NCBI RefSeq assembly: GCF_000512695.2
Contig: NZ_AZRW02000014.1
Span: 70,880-134,879 of the forward strand
Origin: Pseudomonas sp. QTF5
GTDB taxonomy: Bacteria; Pseudomonadota; Gammaproteobacteria; Pseudomonadales; Pseudomonadaceae
Length of the DNA: 64,000 nucleotides
Direction: 5' to 3'
Positions 53,463-61,502 of this stretch are shown piece by piece. Position 1 is the first letter of the stretch. Each line of letters opens with the position of its first letter. Made by a program: the position numbers and the translations under genes. The notes beneath the pieces are model-generated. The model saw only the letters and a list, made by a program, of their open reading frames with translations. It was not told where the DNA came from and ran no database searches.

Positions 53463-53572
53463 GGCGTTCTTCCTTTTATCGATAGGCACTGGCATAGACC
53501 GCAGCAGCATGCCAAAGGTCTATGGCTTGACCTTTAGATTAATCCACTCGCGCGCAATCTGCATGATCTCGA

Positions 53573-54193
53573 TCAGGGCTTTTCGCCCTTGAGCCGGCGC
53601 AGGCTGATATCGGCCAGGCAGGTGTCGAGTTCGCCCAGATGATCGATCACCGAATGCACGCCCAGGCCGAACAACTGCATTGTCGCCTTGCCGCGCAGGT
53701 GTTCCCGTTCCTTTTGACTCAAGGCCTGCCATTCGCTGGGGGCCAGCCCGCACAGCGAGCCGCAGGAGGCCAGGCCAATGGTCCACAGCCCGGCATTCAG
53801 GCCCGATTGCAGAAGACGCGGTTCGCCGCTGACCAGCACGCAGCCGTCCAGACGCCCGACATTCAACGCCATCAAGGCTTGCCAGCAGGCGTTCGGGGCT
53901 GGCCATGGATTGATTGTTGCGGGGTGTTGCGAAGGTTTGATCCACTCTGGGAGTGCCGCAGCCAGTGAGTGGCTGAGGGAGGGGGGCAGTTCGTCGAGCC
54001 AGGCGCAAGGAATCTCTTGGTGCTGCAAACTGGACAGGCTATCCAAGGCGCCGGGCGTGACTTCGGCATGTTCGGCAGTCAGTGTGCCGGGTTGGCGAGT
54101 GCGTGCGCCGAAATCCACCAGACATCCACTGAGGCCGAACAGTACAGCGGTCAGGCTGGGGGCGATGAGAGGCGGGGTTTCGGCGCGTGGCAT
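53573..54193 (-). CDS. Degenerate phosphonatase-like HAD protein without catalytic Asp
   Basis: A 206-residue protein clearly related to phosphonoacetaldehyde hydrolase (PhnX) but stripped of its catalysis. The opening AVLFGLSGCLVDFGART aligns with the HAD motif (hhhDhxGT-VDFG), and its nucleophilic Asp is Gly. The C-terminal SGLNAGLWTIGLASCGSLCGL matches the PhnX segment after the acidic motif, but the metal-binding Asp pair before it is VSGEP. The cap domain with the Schiff-base Lys is also shortened (PhnX is about 275 residues). The frame is intact, so it is probably a non-catalytic protein rather than a decaying gene. Confidence 0.75.
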   Translation of the reverse strand: MPRAETPPLIAPSLTAVLFGLSGCLVDFGARTRQPGTLTAEHAEVTPGALDSLSSLQHQEIPCAWLDELPPSLSHSLAAALPEWIKPSQHPATINPWPAPNACWQALMALNVGRLDGCVLVSGEPRLLQSGLNAGLWTIGLASCGSLCGLAPSEWQALSQKEREHLRGKATMQLFGLGVHSVIDHLGELDTCLADISLRRLKGEKP

Positions 54194-54393
54194 ATCAACA
54201 TCCTTGAAATAGTCACAAGGCTATTCGTGGACGGTGACAGTTGAGTGACACTGATGTGAATCGCTCACAGTCAGGAGGAGTCAGCCGCAGGCCATCGCGC
54301 ACGATGCTGCCTAAACCGGGTTTTCCGTCATATACTAGCGGCTTTTGCGACTGGGCCAAGCGCCTGCGTCAGTACAATCCAAGGAGTTTTTCT

Positions 54394-55083
54394 ATGCGCT
54401 GGAGCAATCGACTCGCTCAGCTTTGTATGTGTGCCAGTGTATTGCTGGTTCCGTTTGCGGCTCAGGCTGCCACGGAAGAAGATCCTTGGGAAAGCATTAA
54501 CCGCCCGATCTACAAACTCAACGATTTTATCGACACCTATGGGCTGAAGCCGTTGGCTCAGGGCTATCAGTTCGTCACGCCGCAGTTTCTGGAAGATGGC
54601 ATCCACAACATGTTCCGCAACGTCGGCGATGTAACCAACCTCGCCAATGACGTGTTGCAGGTCAAACCCGCCGCGGCTGGCGTCGACACCGCGCGTTTGA
54701 TCTTCAATACCACCTTCGGCCTGCTGGGTTTCTTCGACGTGGGCACTCAGATGGGCCTGCATCGCAACGACGAAGACTTCGGCCAGACCCTTGGTTACTG
54801 GGGCGTGGGCAGCGGCCCATACCTGATGCTGCCGCTCATGGGTCCAAGCACCTTGCGTGATGCGCCTTCCAAGTATGTCGACGGCTATACCGGTCCGTAT
54901 CGCTACATCAACGATGTGCCGGTGCGTAATACGATCTTCGGCCTGAACATCCTCGACACCCGCGCCAACCTGCTGTCGGCCGAGAAACTGATCAGCGGCG
55001 ACAAATACACCTTCATTCGCAATGCATACCTGCAAAACCGCGAATTCAAGGTCAAGGACGGCCAGGTCGAAGACGATTTTTAA
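54394..55083 (+). CDS. mlaA: Phospholipid-retrograde-transport protein MlaA (VacJ)
   Basis: Outer-membrane channel component that removes mislocalised phospholipids from the outer leaflet and passes them to MlaC. The 229-residue precursor has a signal peptide ending AAQA and the MlaA core EDPWESINRPIYKLNDFIDTY, GFFDVGTQMGL and GVGSGPYLMLPLMGPST. Unlike E. coli MlaA it has no lipobox Cys at the cleavage site, so it would not be lipidated. The ATG at 54394 follows AAGGAG by eight bases. Confidence 0.93.
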   Translation: MRWSNRLAQLCMCASVLLVPFAAQAATEEDPWESINRPIYKLNDFIDTYGLKPLAQGYQFVTPQFLEDGIHNMFRNVGDVTNLANDVLQVKPAAAGVDTARLIFNTTFGLLGFFDVGTQMGLHRNDEDFGQTLGYWGVGSGPYLMLPLMGPSTLRDAPSKYVDGYTGPYRYINDVPVRNTIFGLNILDTRANLLSAEKLISGDKYTFIRNAYLQNREFKVKDGQVEDDF

Positions 55084-55107
55084 ATCTCGACCGGTAAAGC
55101 GAAGAAG

Positions 55108-55133
55108 GCGGCCAATTGGCCGCTTTCTTTCGT
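55108..55133 (+). terminator. Terminator of mlaA
   Basis: Perfect palindrome GCGGCCAATTGGCCGC followed by TTTCTTTCG. Confidence 0.75.
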
Positions 55134-55155
55134 TTGGTTTGCAGGTTAGATCGGG

Positions 55156-55455
55156 TTATTTCATCTTCAGGATTGTGAGCCCCAGTTTTTGATTGCCACC
55201 GTCCTGTGTTTTCAACCACACCACCTCGGTGTCGGCCTCAAGGCCTTTCAGCGCTACGTGATCGGAATCGATCCGCACGCTCAGCCGGTCACCGACCTTG
55301 AATAAACGGGGTGCCTCAACCTGCATGCCACTGCTGGAAAGATCGATGCAGATGGCTGGCACCTCATCGCCTTCATGAATCAGTGCCACATCGGCGTCGA
55401 CCCGCATCCGGATGAAGTCGCGTTTTTCGCTGTAGTCCCGATCGGTTTGGCTCAT
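55156..55455 (-). CDS. Short PilZ domain protein
   Basis: A 99-residue stand-alone PilZ domain. Both c-di-GMP motifs are present: RDFIRMR (RxxxR) at about residues 12-18 and DLSSSG (DxSxxG) at about 38-43. Such proteins act as small c-di-GMP adaptors; the partner is unknown. It is convergent with mlaA and divergent from rssB. Confidence 0.88.
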   Translation of the reverse strand: MSQTDRDYSEKRDFIRMRVDADVALIHEGDEVPAICIDLSSSGMQVEAPRLFKVGDRLSVRIDSDHVALKGLEADTEVVWLKTQDGGNQKLGLTILKMK

Positions 55456-55732
55456 GGGCTCGATCCTTCCTTTGGGTTACGGTTTTGCCTGTTCTTATAA
55501 CTCCCGGTGATTTGACAAGTAAAGACGTCAAGCGACCATCGGCGTGAGCTTGAAACGCTTCGCGGATGGGAGTACCGTCTGCGCCTTAGAAGGGCACCTT
55601 TGGTGGACTTGTGAGTAGGGCAAACGCTCGAAAACAGTGCAGTCAGAGAGGCTAGAAAGCGAATCCAGTAGTGTGAGCAGGGCCAAATGCCCAGCCTGCT
55701 ACGCCAACCTAATTCTGGCGCCGTTTGCCCAC

Positions 55733-56917
55733 ATGCCAAAAACCAGTGCCACGCTGCTGATAATCGATGATGACGAAGTAGTGCGCGCGAGCCTCGCGGC
55801 CTACTTGGAAGACAGTGGTTTCAGTGTCCTGCAGGCCAGCAATGGCCAGCAGGGTCTTCAGGTATTCGAGCAAGACAAGCCCGACTTGGTGATCTGCGAT
55901 CTGCGCATGCCGCAGATGGGCGGACTCGAACTCATTCGCCAGGTCACTGAGCTGTCGCCGCAAACCCCGGTAATCGTGGTGTCGGGCGCCGGCGTGATGA
56001 ACGACGCGGTCGAGGCCCTGCGCCTGGGCGCGGCGGACTATCTGATCAAGCCTCTCGAAGATCTGGCCGTGCTCGAGCATTCCGTGCGCCGAGCCCTGGA
56101 TCGCGCGCGCCTGCTGCTGGAGAACCAGCGCTACCGCGAGAAGCTGGAAAAGGCCAACCGTGAGCTCGCAGCCAGCCTGAACCTGCTCCAGGAAGACCAG
56201 AACGCCGGTCGCCAGGTGCAGATGAACATGCTTCCGGTCAGCCCCTGGAGCATCAACGAGTTCCAGTTTGCGCACCAGATCATCCCGTCGCTGTACCTGT
56301 CGGGCGATTTCGTCGACTACTTTCGGGTCGACGAGCGTCGAGTAGCGTTCTACCTGGCGGACGTTTCCGGTCATGGCGCCTCTTCAGCCTTCGTCACCGT
56401 ACTATTGAAGTTCATGACCACGCGCTTGCTGTTCGAATCCAAGCGCAACGGCACGTTGCCGGAATTCAAGCCTTCAGAGGTTCTTGGTCATATCAACCGG
56501 GGCCTGATCAGTTGTAAGCTGGGTAAACACGTCACAATGGTCGGTGGAGTCATCGACGAGGAGACCGGTTTGTTGACCTATAGCATCGGCGGTCATCTGC
56601 CGTTGCCTGTGTTGTACACGCCAGACAGTGTTCGTTATCTGGAAGGGCGCGGTCTGCCGGTGGGCCTCTTCAATGAAGCTACCTATGAAGACCACGTACT
56701 GGAATTGCCGTCAGTGTTCAGCCTGACGCTGATGTCTGATGGCATTTTGGACCTTTTGCCAGAACCCACACTCAAAGATAAAGAAGCTGCTTTGCCTCAA
56801 CGGGTGAAGGCAGCGGGCGGCAGCCTGGATGGTCTGCGCCAGATTTTTGGATTGGCCACGCTAGGGGAGATGCCGGATGATATCGCCCTGTTGGTGTTGA
56901 GCAGGAATCTTCAATGA
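55733..56917 (+). CDS. rssB: Response regulator with PP2C-type phosphatase domain (RssB/HsbR type)
   Basis: A 394-residue partner-switching protein. The receiver domain has TLLIIDDDEVVRASL and the phospho-accepting Asp in LVICDLRMPQMGG (about residue 57). A coiled-coil linker (NQRYREKLEKANRELAASLN) leads to a SpoIIE-like phosphatase with GDFVDYFRV, LADVSGHGASSAF and LMSDGILDLL. It should dephosphorylate the STAS protein encoded next. In Pseudomonas this pair influences RpoS or anti-sigma switching. No strong ribosome-binding site is seen before 55733. Confidence 0.85.
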   Translation: MPKTSATLLIIDDDEVVRASLAAYLEDSGFSVLQASNGQQGLQVFEQDKPDLVICDLRMPQMGGLELIRQVTELSPQTPVIVVSGAGVMNDAVEALRLGAADYLIKPLEDLAVLEHSVRRALDRARLLLENQRYREKLEKANRELAASLNLLQEDQNAGRQVQMNMLPVSPWSINEFQFAHQIIPSLYLSGDFVDYFRVDERRVAFYLADVSGHGASSAFVTVLLKFMTTRLLFESKRNGTLPEFKPSEVLGHINRGLISCKLGKHVTMVGGVIDEETGLLTYSIGGHLPLPVLYTPDSVRYLEGRGLPVGLFNEATYEDHVLELPSVFSLTLMSDGILDLLPEPTLKDKEAALPQRVKAAGGSLDGLRQIFGLATLGEMPDDIALLVLSRNLQ

Positions 56918-57396
56918 GTACCGGTAGAATCCAGTTCGCCGAGCAGGACGGCACCTTCGTCCTGAAGTTCGTCGGTGAAGTTCGCCTGACCCTGTGTTCG
57001 GCGTTGGATGCGACTATTGAGCGGATCTTCACCGCGTTGAATTTCAACGCCATCGTGATCGACCTGACCGAAACCCGCAGCATCGACAGCACCACCCTGG
57101 GCCTGCTGGCCAAACTGTCGATCCTGTCGCGGCAAAAGGTCGGCCTGCTGCCGACCGTCGTCACCACCCACGAAGACATCACCCGTCTGCTGCAGTCCAT
57201 GGGCTTCGAGCAAGTATTCAACATCGTTGACCGCCCGATCCCATGCCCTGAATGCCTGACCGACCTGCCAGACCAGGACCAGTCCGAAGAAGTGGTGCGC
57301 GTCAAAGTCCTCGAAGCGCACAAAATCCTCATGGGCCTGAACGACTCCAACCGTGAGGCGTTCCATGACCTGGTGAATGCGCTGGAGCGGCACTGA
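56914..57396 (+). CDS. rssC: STAS-domain anti-sigma-factor antagonist
   Basis: A 160-residue protein whose first 100 residues form a STAS domain with the phosphorylatable Ser in DLTETRSIDSTTLGLLAKLS (about residue 60). A C-terminal extension carries a CxxC (PCPEC). It overlaps the rssB stop by four bases (ATGA), so the phosphatase and its substrate are made in step. Switching to an anti-sigma kinase encoded elsewhere is the expected mechanism. Confidence 0.87.
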   Translation: MSTGRIQFAEQDGTFVLKFVGEVRLTLCSALDATIERIFTALNFNAIVIDLTETRSIDSTTLGLLAKLSILSRQKVGLLPTVVTTHEDITRLLQSMGFEQVFNIVDRPIPCPECLTDLPDQDQSEEVVRVKVLEAHKILMGLNDSNREAFHDLVNALERH

Positions 57397-57429
57397 TCCT
57401 TTGAAGTGATGGAGGGCCGCTCTGGCCCC

Positions 57430-57503
57430 ATCGCGAGGAGGCTCGCTCCCACACTGATCTCAGCCATACCATAAACCCTGTGGGAGCGGGCTTGCCCGCG
57501 AAG
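57430..57503. repeat. Degenerate REP doublet
   Basis: Left unit TCGCGAGGAGGCTCGCTCCC and right unit TGTGGGAGCGGGCTTGCCCG are inverted but differ at several core positions, and the spacer is only about 25 bases. An older or shorter variant than the other REPINs here. Confidence 0.7.
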
Positions 57504-57568
57504 GCGTGCGCACACCCGCCACGGCCGCCAGCGCGAAGCCAACCTATTCCCACTACCAAACGCACACA

Positions 57569-57602
57569 AAAAAGGGCGAACCCGCTAAGGTTCGCCCTTT
57601 TT
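57569..57602. terminator. Bidirectional terminator between rssC and tal
   Basis: Stem AAGGGCGAACC/GGTTCGCCCTT with the loop CGCTA, flanked by A and T runs. Confidence 0.9.
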
Positions 57603-57620
57603 GCATAGCTGCGAACTAGA

Positions 57621-58547
57621 TCAAAGCTTGGCCTGCAACAACGCCTCAAGCTTCTCCTGATCCCGAGCAAACTGACGAATCCCCTCAGCCAGCTTCTCGG
57701 TCGCCATCGCATCCTCGTTGGACAACCAACGGAACTGCGCTTCATTCAAGCTCAGACGCGCTTCACCGGCATGCCCCGGCGCCAATTTACGCTCCAGCTT
57801 GCCAGTGTCCGCCGCCAGCTTCTCCAGCAGATCCGGGCTGATGGTCAACCGATCACAACCGGCCAACTGCTCGATCTGATTCAGATTACGGAAGCTCGCG
57901 CCCATGACCACAGTCTTGTAGTCATTGGCCTTGTAGTAGTTGTAGATACGCGTCACCGACTGCACGCCCGGATCATCCGAGCCGGTATAGTCGTTGCCGG
58001 TGGCCTTCTTGTACCAGTCATAGATACGACCCACGAACGGCGAAATCAGGAAAACCCCAGCGTCAGCACAAGCCGCAGCCTGAGCGAAAGAGAACAGTAA
58101 GGTCAGGTTGGTCTGAATGCCTTCCTTTTCCAGCTTCTCGGCAGCGCGAATGCCTTCCCAGGTCGAAGCGATCTTGATCAGCACACGGTCACGGCCAACG
58201 CCGGCCTTGTCGTACAGGTCGATCAGACGGTGCGCACGCTTCAATACGGCGTCAGTGTCGAACGACAGGCGCGCATCCACTTCAGTGGAAATACGACCCG
58301 GTACAACCTTCAGAATCTCTTGCCCTACCGCAACGCCAAAACGGTCGCTGGCCAGGCCCACATCGCCCTTGCAGTCGTGAACGCAAGCGTTCAGCAACTC
58401 GGCATAAGCGGGAATGGCTGCCGCTTTGAGCAGCAGGGAAGGGTTGGTGGTGGCGTCCACGGGTTTAACGCGAGCGATTGCTTCGAAGTCGCCGGTGTCG
58501 GCAACCACGGTGGTCATTTGTTTGAGTTGTTCCAGCTTGGAAGTCAT
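57621..58547 (-). CDS. tal: Transaldolase
   Basis: Moves a dihydroxyacetone unit between sedoheptulose 7-phosphate and glyceraldehyde 3-phosphate in the non-oxidative pentose phosphate pathway. The 308-residue length matches TalB. The Schiff-base Lys is in [18 protein letters not shown] (about residue 130), and the early [14 protein letters not shown] is the other family signature. The ATG at 58547 gives the canonical N-terminus; an extension to 58604 does not resemble the family. Confidence 0.96.
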   Translation of the reverse strand: MTSKLEQLKQMTTVVADTGDFEAIARVKPVDATTNPSLLLKAAAIPAYAELLNACVHDCKGDVGLASDRFGVAVGQEILKVVPGRISTEVDARLSFDTDAVLKRAHRLIDLYDKAGVGRDRVLIKIASTWEGIRAAEKLEKEGIQTNLTLLFSFAQAAACADAGVFLISPFVGRIYDWYKKATGNDYTGSDDPGVQSVTRIYNYYKANDYKTVVMGASFRNLNQIEQLAGCDRLTISPDLLEKLAADTGKLERKLAPGHAGEARLSLNEAQFRWLSNEDAMATEKLAEGIRQFARDQEKLEALLQAKL

Positions 58548-58725
58548 GAGCGTGCTCTGTCCTATGGGTCCAATGACATTACCCGAGCGCTTGCAGCCAC
58601 TCAAGGGCGTGTACGTGTATCGATGGCCCCTGCGGCAACATCCTGGAAACGGATGTTTGAAAGGCGGGGCGGGGTATCGGTAAATACGATGCTGAAATGG
58701 GGGGCAGGTTCAATGCAAGTGACGG

Positions 58726-58973
58726 TTAGCGTGCTGGGGAGGTCTGGGCCATGTCCTGAATGCATACCGGTTTGGCCGGTTTGCGGATTAGACCTTTGAG
58801 CGCTCGGGCCGAACAAGTGGCGGCCACGATTTCAACGCTGCCATTTTTTAACGAAACAAACTGAACACGATCACCGGCGCGAAGCCCCATGAGGCGCGAA
58901 GCTCGGCTGGAAGGGTGATCCGTCCTTTAGAGGGCCATTGCCATAGATGATTACTCCGTTCCGTCTTACGAAT
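58726..58973 (-). pseudogene. Frameshifted AbrB/MazE-type DNA-binding protein gene
   Basis: Two frames join into one SpoVT/AbrB-type protein. The first gives SKGRITLPAELRASWG (DNA-binding loop); the second continues LRAGDRVQFVSLKNGSVEI and then ARALKGLIRKPAKPV. A single base is missing in the run GGGGC at about 58885-58889, so the first frame would end 12 residues later. The 5' end is uncertain: no ATG fits the first frame and an ATT at 58973 is the only candidate. No toxin gene is adjacent, so this looks like a solitary antitoxin-like or regulator remnant between tal and dusA. Confidence 0.7.
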
Positions 58974-58987
58974 GAGCGGTAGGGGAT

Positions 58988-59998
58988 TCAGCGCCCCTCC
59001 AACAACTCCGCCGCCTGATCCAGCAACGCCAAAGGCTCTTTAGCCTTATGAATATCCACCGACAACAACTGCCGAAACTTCCGCGCCCCCGGAAATCCGG
59101 TGCCCAGTCCCAGCACATGCCGGGTGATGTGATGCATCGCCCCACCCGCCAGCAAATGCTCAGCGATATAAGGCCGCAACTGCGCCAGCGCCTCGGCCCG
59201 GCTGATCACTGGCGCCTTGCTGCCGAACAGCTGCTGATCCACCTCAGCCATCACATAAGGATTGTGATACGCCTCACGGCCCAGCATCACGCCGTCGAAC
59301 GTCTGCAGATGCTCGTGACAAGCCTCCAGTGTCTTGATCCCGCCGTTGAGAATAATCTCCAGCTCCGGAAAATCCGCCTTCAACCGCGCCGCCACGTCAT
59401 AGCGCAGAGGCGGAATGTCACGGTTTTCCTTCGGCGACAACCCCTCCAGAATCGCAATCCGCGCATGCACCGTAAAACTCGTACAGCCGGCATCCCGAAC
59501 CGTGCCGACGAAATCACACAACTGCTCGTAACTGTCCCGCCCATTAATCCCGATGCGGTGCTTCACCGTCACCGGAATCGACACCGCATCGCGCATCGCC
59601 TTCACACAATCAGCCACCAACTGCGGATGCCCCATCAGGCACGCCCCGATCATATTGTTCTGCACCCGATCACTCGGGCAGCCGACATTTAGATTTACCT
59701 CGTCGTAACCGTGGTCCTGGGCCATGCGTGCGCAGGCGGCCAGGTCAAGCGGGACACTGCCGCCGAGCTGCAGGGCGAGCGGGTGTTCGGCTTCGTTGTG
59801 ACGCAGGAAGCGGTCGTGGTCGCCGTTAAGGAGCGCGCCGGTGGTGACCATTTCGGTGTAGAGGAGGGCGTGCTTGGAGAGCAGGCGTAGGAAGAAACGG
59901 CAGTGGCGGTCGGTCCAATCCATCATAGGCGCAACGGAAAACCGCCGAGATAGCGCAGGGCTTGAGTTTACTGGGCTGGAGTGGATGTTTGGTACCAT
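58988..59998 (-). CDS. dusA: tRNA-dihydrouridine(20/20a) synthase
   Basis: FMN enzyme that reduces uridines 20 and 20a in the tRNA D-loop. The 336-residue TIM-barrel protein has SVAPMMDWTDRHCR at the start, the catalytic Cys in NLNVGCPSDRVQ (about residue 96) and the FMN-phosphate segment IILNGGI. The first 17 residues (MVPNIHSSPVNSSPALS) precede the conserved core and are likely supplied by the integrated element, whose recombinase gene lies 100 bases upstream in the opposite direction. The gene appears functional. Confidence 0.94.
   Translation of the reverse strand: MVPNIHSSPVNSSPALSRRFSVAPMMDWTDRHCRFFLRLLSKHALLYTEMVTTGALLNGDHDRFLRHNEAEHPLALQLGGSVPLDLAACARMAQDHGYDEVNLNVGCPSDRVQNNMIGACLMGHPQLVADCVKAMRDAVSIPVTVKHRIGINGRDSYEQLCDFVGTVRDAGCTSFTVHARIAILEGLSPKENRDIPPLRYDVAARLKADFPELEIILNGGIKTLEACHEHLQTFDGVMLGREAYHNPYVMAEVDQQLFGSKAPVISRAEALAQLRPYIAEHLLAGGAMHHITRHVLGLGTGFPGARKFRQLLSVDIHKAKEPLALLDQAAELLEGR
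59899..59938. other. Probable attachment site (attL) in the 5' end of dusA
   Basis: The segment coding for VAPMMDWTDRH near the dusA start is the known target of dusA-associated integrases. A conserved dusA core on its left and element sequence with an integrase gene on its right fit an attL here. The matching distal repeat is not within the window, so the exact core cannot be set. Confidence 0.5.
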
Positions 59999-60094
59999 TT
60001 GGCTCAACGTATTTATAGCGTGTTTTTAGGCGTTTTCAGGCGTTTTTTCGATGGCGCTGGTACAATGTACCAATCACTTTCGGAATTGTACCAG
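59990..60094. promoter_or_regulatory. Cluster of TGGTAC half-sites at the dusA-integrase junction
   Basis: TGGTACCA at 59990-59997 overlaps the dusA start codon, the palindrome TGGTACAATGTACCA is at 60058-60072, and TTGTACCAG is at 60086-60094 just before the integrase ATG. The spacing suggests binding sites for a dimeric element protein (repressor, excisionase or integrase arm). Confidence 0.5.
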
Positions 60095-60100
60095 TCGACT

Positions 60101-61225
60101 ATGGCAACGATCAGAGCACGAAAACGCACCGATGGCTCAGTCAGTTACACGGCACAGATACGCCTGTTTCGCGATGGAGCGCAAGTCTACCAAGAGAGCC
60201 AGACCTTCGCCCGGAAACAGGCGGCACAAGCGTGGGTGCGGCGACGTGAGGCAGAGCTAGATCAGCCTGGTGCGATTGAGCGAGCAAACCGCAAGGGCGT
60301 CACCGTCCAGGACATGATCAAGCAGTACCTGGATGAAATGGAGAAAGTCCGGCCGCTGGGTAAAACCAAGGAAGCCACTCTAAATGCTATCGCGGCGACG
60401 GAGTTTGGCCAGACCATTGATTCCGCCATCAACAGTCAGCGATTGGTGGATTTTGCACTCTGGCGTATGAGCAAAGAGGGCGGCGGTGTCCAGCCGCAGA
60501 CGGCCGGCAACGATCTGGCGCACCTTGGGGCCGTCCTATCGATTGCTCGGCCAGCTTGGGGGTATGAGGTCGATATCCATGCGATGGCAGACGCTCGAAA
60601 GGTGTTGAGAAAGCTGGGTTACAACATGAAAAGCCGCGAGCGGGATCGGCGGCCGACCAAGGATGAGCTGGATAAGGTGCTGGAGCACTTTGTAGGTATT
60701 CAGCAGCGTCGCCCCAGTTCGATCAACATGCTCAAAGTCACCGGCTTCGCGTTGTTCTCCACGCGTAGGCAAGACGAGATCGGCCGAATGCTTTGGGAGG
60801 ACGTCGATGAAGAGCGTCAGCGGGTGATGGTGCGGGATATGAAGAACCCAGGCCAGAAGATTGGCAACGATGTTTGGTGTCACCTCCCGGATGAAGCCTG
60901 GCGCATTTTGAAAAGCATGCCAAAGGAGCGTGCAGAGATTTTCCCCTATAACTCGTCATCGATCGCCACTGCCTGGGCAAAGGCGTGCAAGTTTCTGATG
61001 ATTGAAGATCTGCACTTCCACGATCTTCGGCACGACGGCGTGAGCCGATTATTTGAAATGGACTGGGATATCCCACGAGTGGCCAGTGTTTCCGGGCATC
61101 GGAATTGGAATTCATTGCGTAGATACACCCATCTGCGCGGGCGAGGTGACCACTATGCCGAATGGCCGTGGTTAGAAAAGATCATTCAGGCGCCCGTGAA
61201 GCTGGGCGCCTGGGGCAAGCAGTAA
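60101..61225 (+). CDS. Tyrosine recombinase/integrase of the dusA-associated type
   Basis: A 374-residue site-specific recombinase. An N-terminal arm-binding domain (TIRARKRTDGSVSYTAQIRLF) is followed by a core-binding region and the catalytic domain. The Arg is in LFSTRRQDEIGRM, the HxxR in FHDLRHDGVSRL, the later His in SGHRNWNSLRR and the Tyr nucleophile in RRYTHLRG. Position next to dusA makes it the integrase that placed the element. I choose ATG 60101 (MATIRARKR); an ATG at 60065 would overlap the half-site cluster. It ends one base from the convergent PrtN-like gene. Confidence 0.92.
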   Translation: MATIRARKRTDGSVSYTAQIRLFRDGAQVYQESQTFARKQAAQAWVRRREAELDQPGAIERANRKGVTVQDMIKQYLDEMEKVRPLGKTKEATLNAIAATEFGQTIDSAINSQRLVDFALWRMSKEGGGVQPQTAGNDLAHLGAVLSIARPAWGYEVDIHAMADARKVLRKLGYNMKSRERDRRPTKDELDKVLEHFVGIQQRRPSSINMLKVTGFALFSTRRQDEIGRMLWEDVDEERQRVMVRDMKNPGQKIGNDVWCHLPDEAWRILKSMPKERAEIFPYNSSSIATAWAKACKFLMIEDLHFHDLRHDGVSRLFEMDWDIPRVASVSGHRNWNSLRRYTHLRGRGDHYAEWPWLEKIIQAPVKLGAWGKQ

Positions 61226-61226
61226 G

Positions 61227-61502
61227 TTAGCTGGCTCGGCGGAGTCCGTTGAGCTGGTTACATTCTTTTACCGCAGCCTCCCGTTGTATGTCTAAGTAGG
61301 CCGCCAAGTCCGTAATGTGGATTCCCTTAGCACTTTTCTGGCTTGGCTCAAGTCTAGTTATGGGAATCCGGATCTGGCCGGCCATTACTTTGCGCTGAAA
61401 CATGTCAGTGGTGAGGTGGGTAAAATAGTCTTTGCAAACTTGGCTTAGTGGAATGATTGTTTGCCCATCATATTGGGCCATAAGCAAAAACAAAGTTTTC
61501 AT
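61227..61502 (-). CDS. PrtN-like pyocin activator family protein (copy 1)
   Basis: A 91-residue protein with the PrtN pattern: TLFLLMAQYDGQTIIPLSQV, then DMFQRKVMAGQIRIPITRLEPSQKSAKG and HITDLAAYLDIQREAA. PrtN in P. aeruginosa activates pyocin promoters after DNA damage. Its ATG overlaps the TGA of the long ORF upstream (ATGA), so it is probably made by translational coupling to it. Whether it activates element genes or pyocins here is unknown. Confidence 0.85.
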   Translation of the reverse strand: MKTLFLLMAQYDGQTIIPLSQVCKDYFTHLTTDMFQRKVMAGQIRIPITRLEPSQKSAKGIHITDLAAYLDIQREAAVKECNQLNGLRRAS

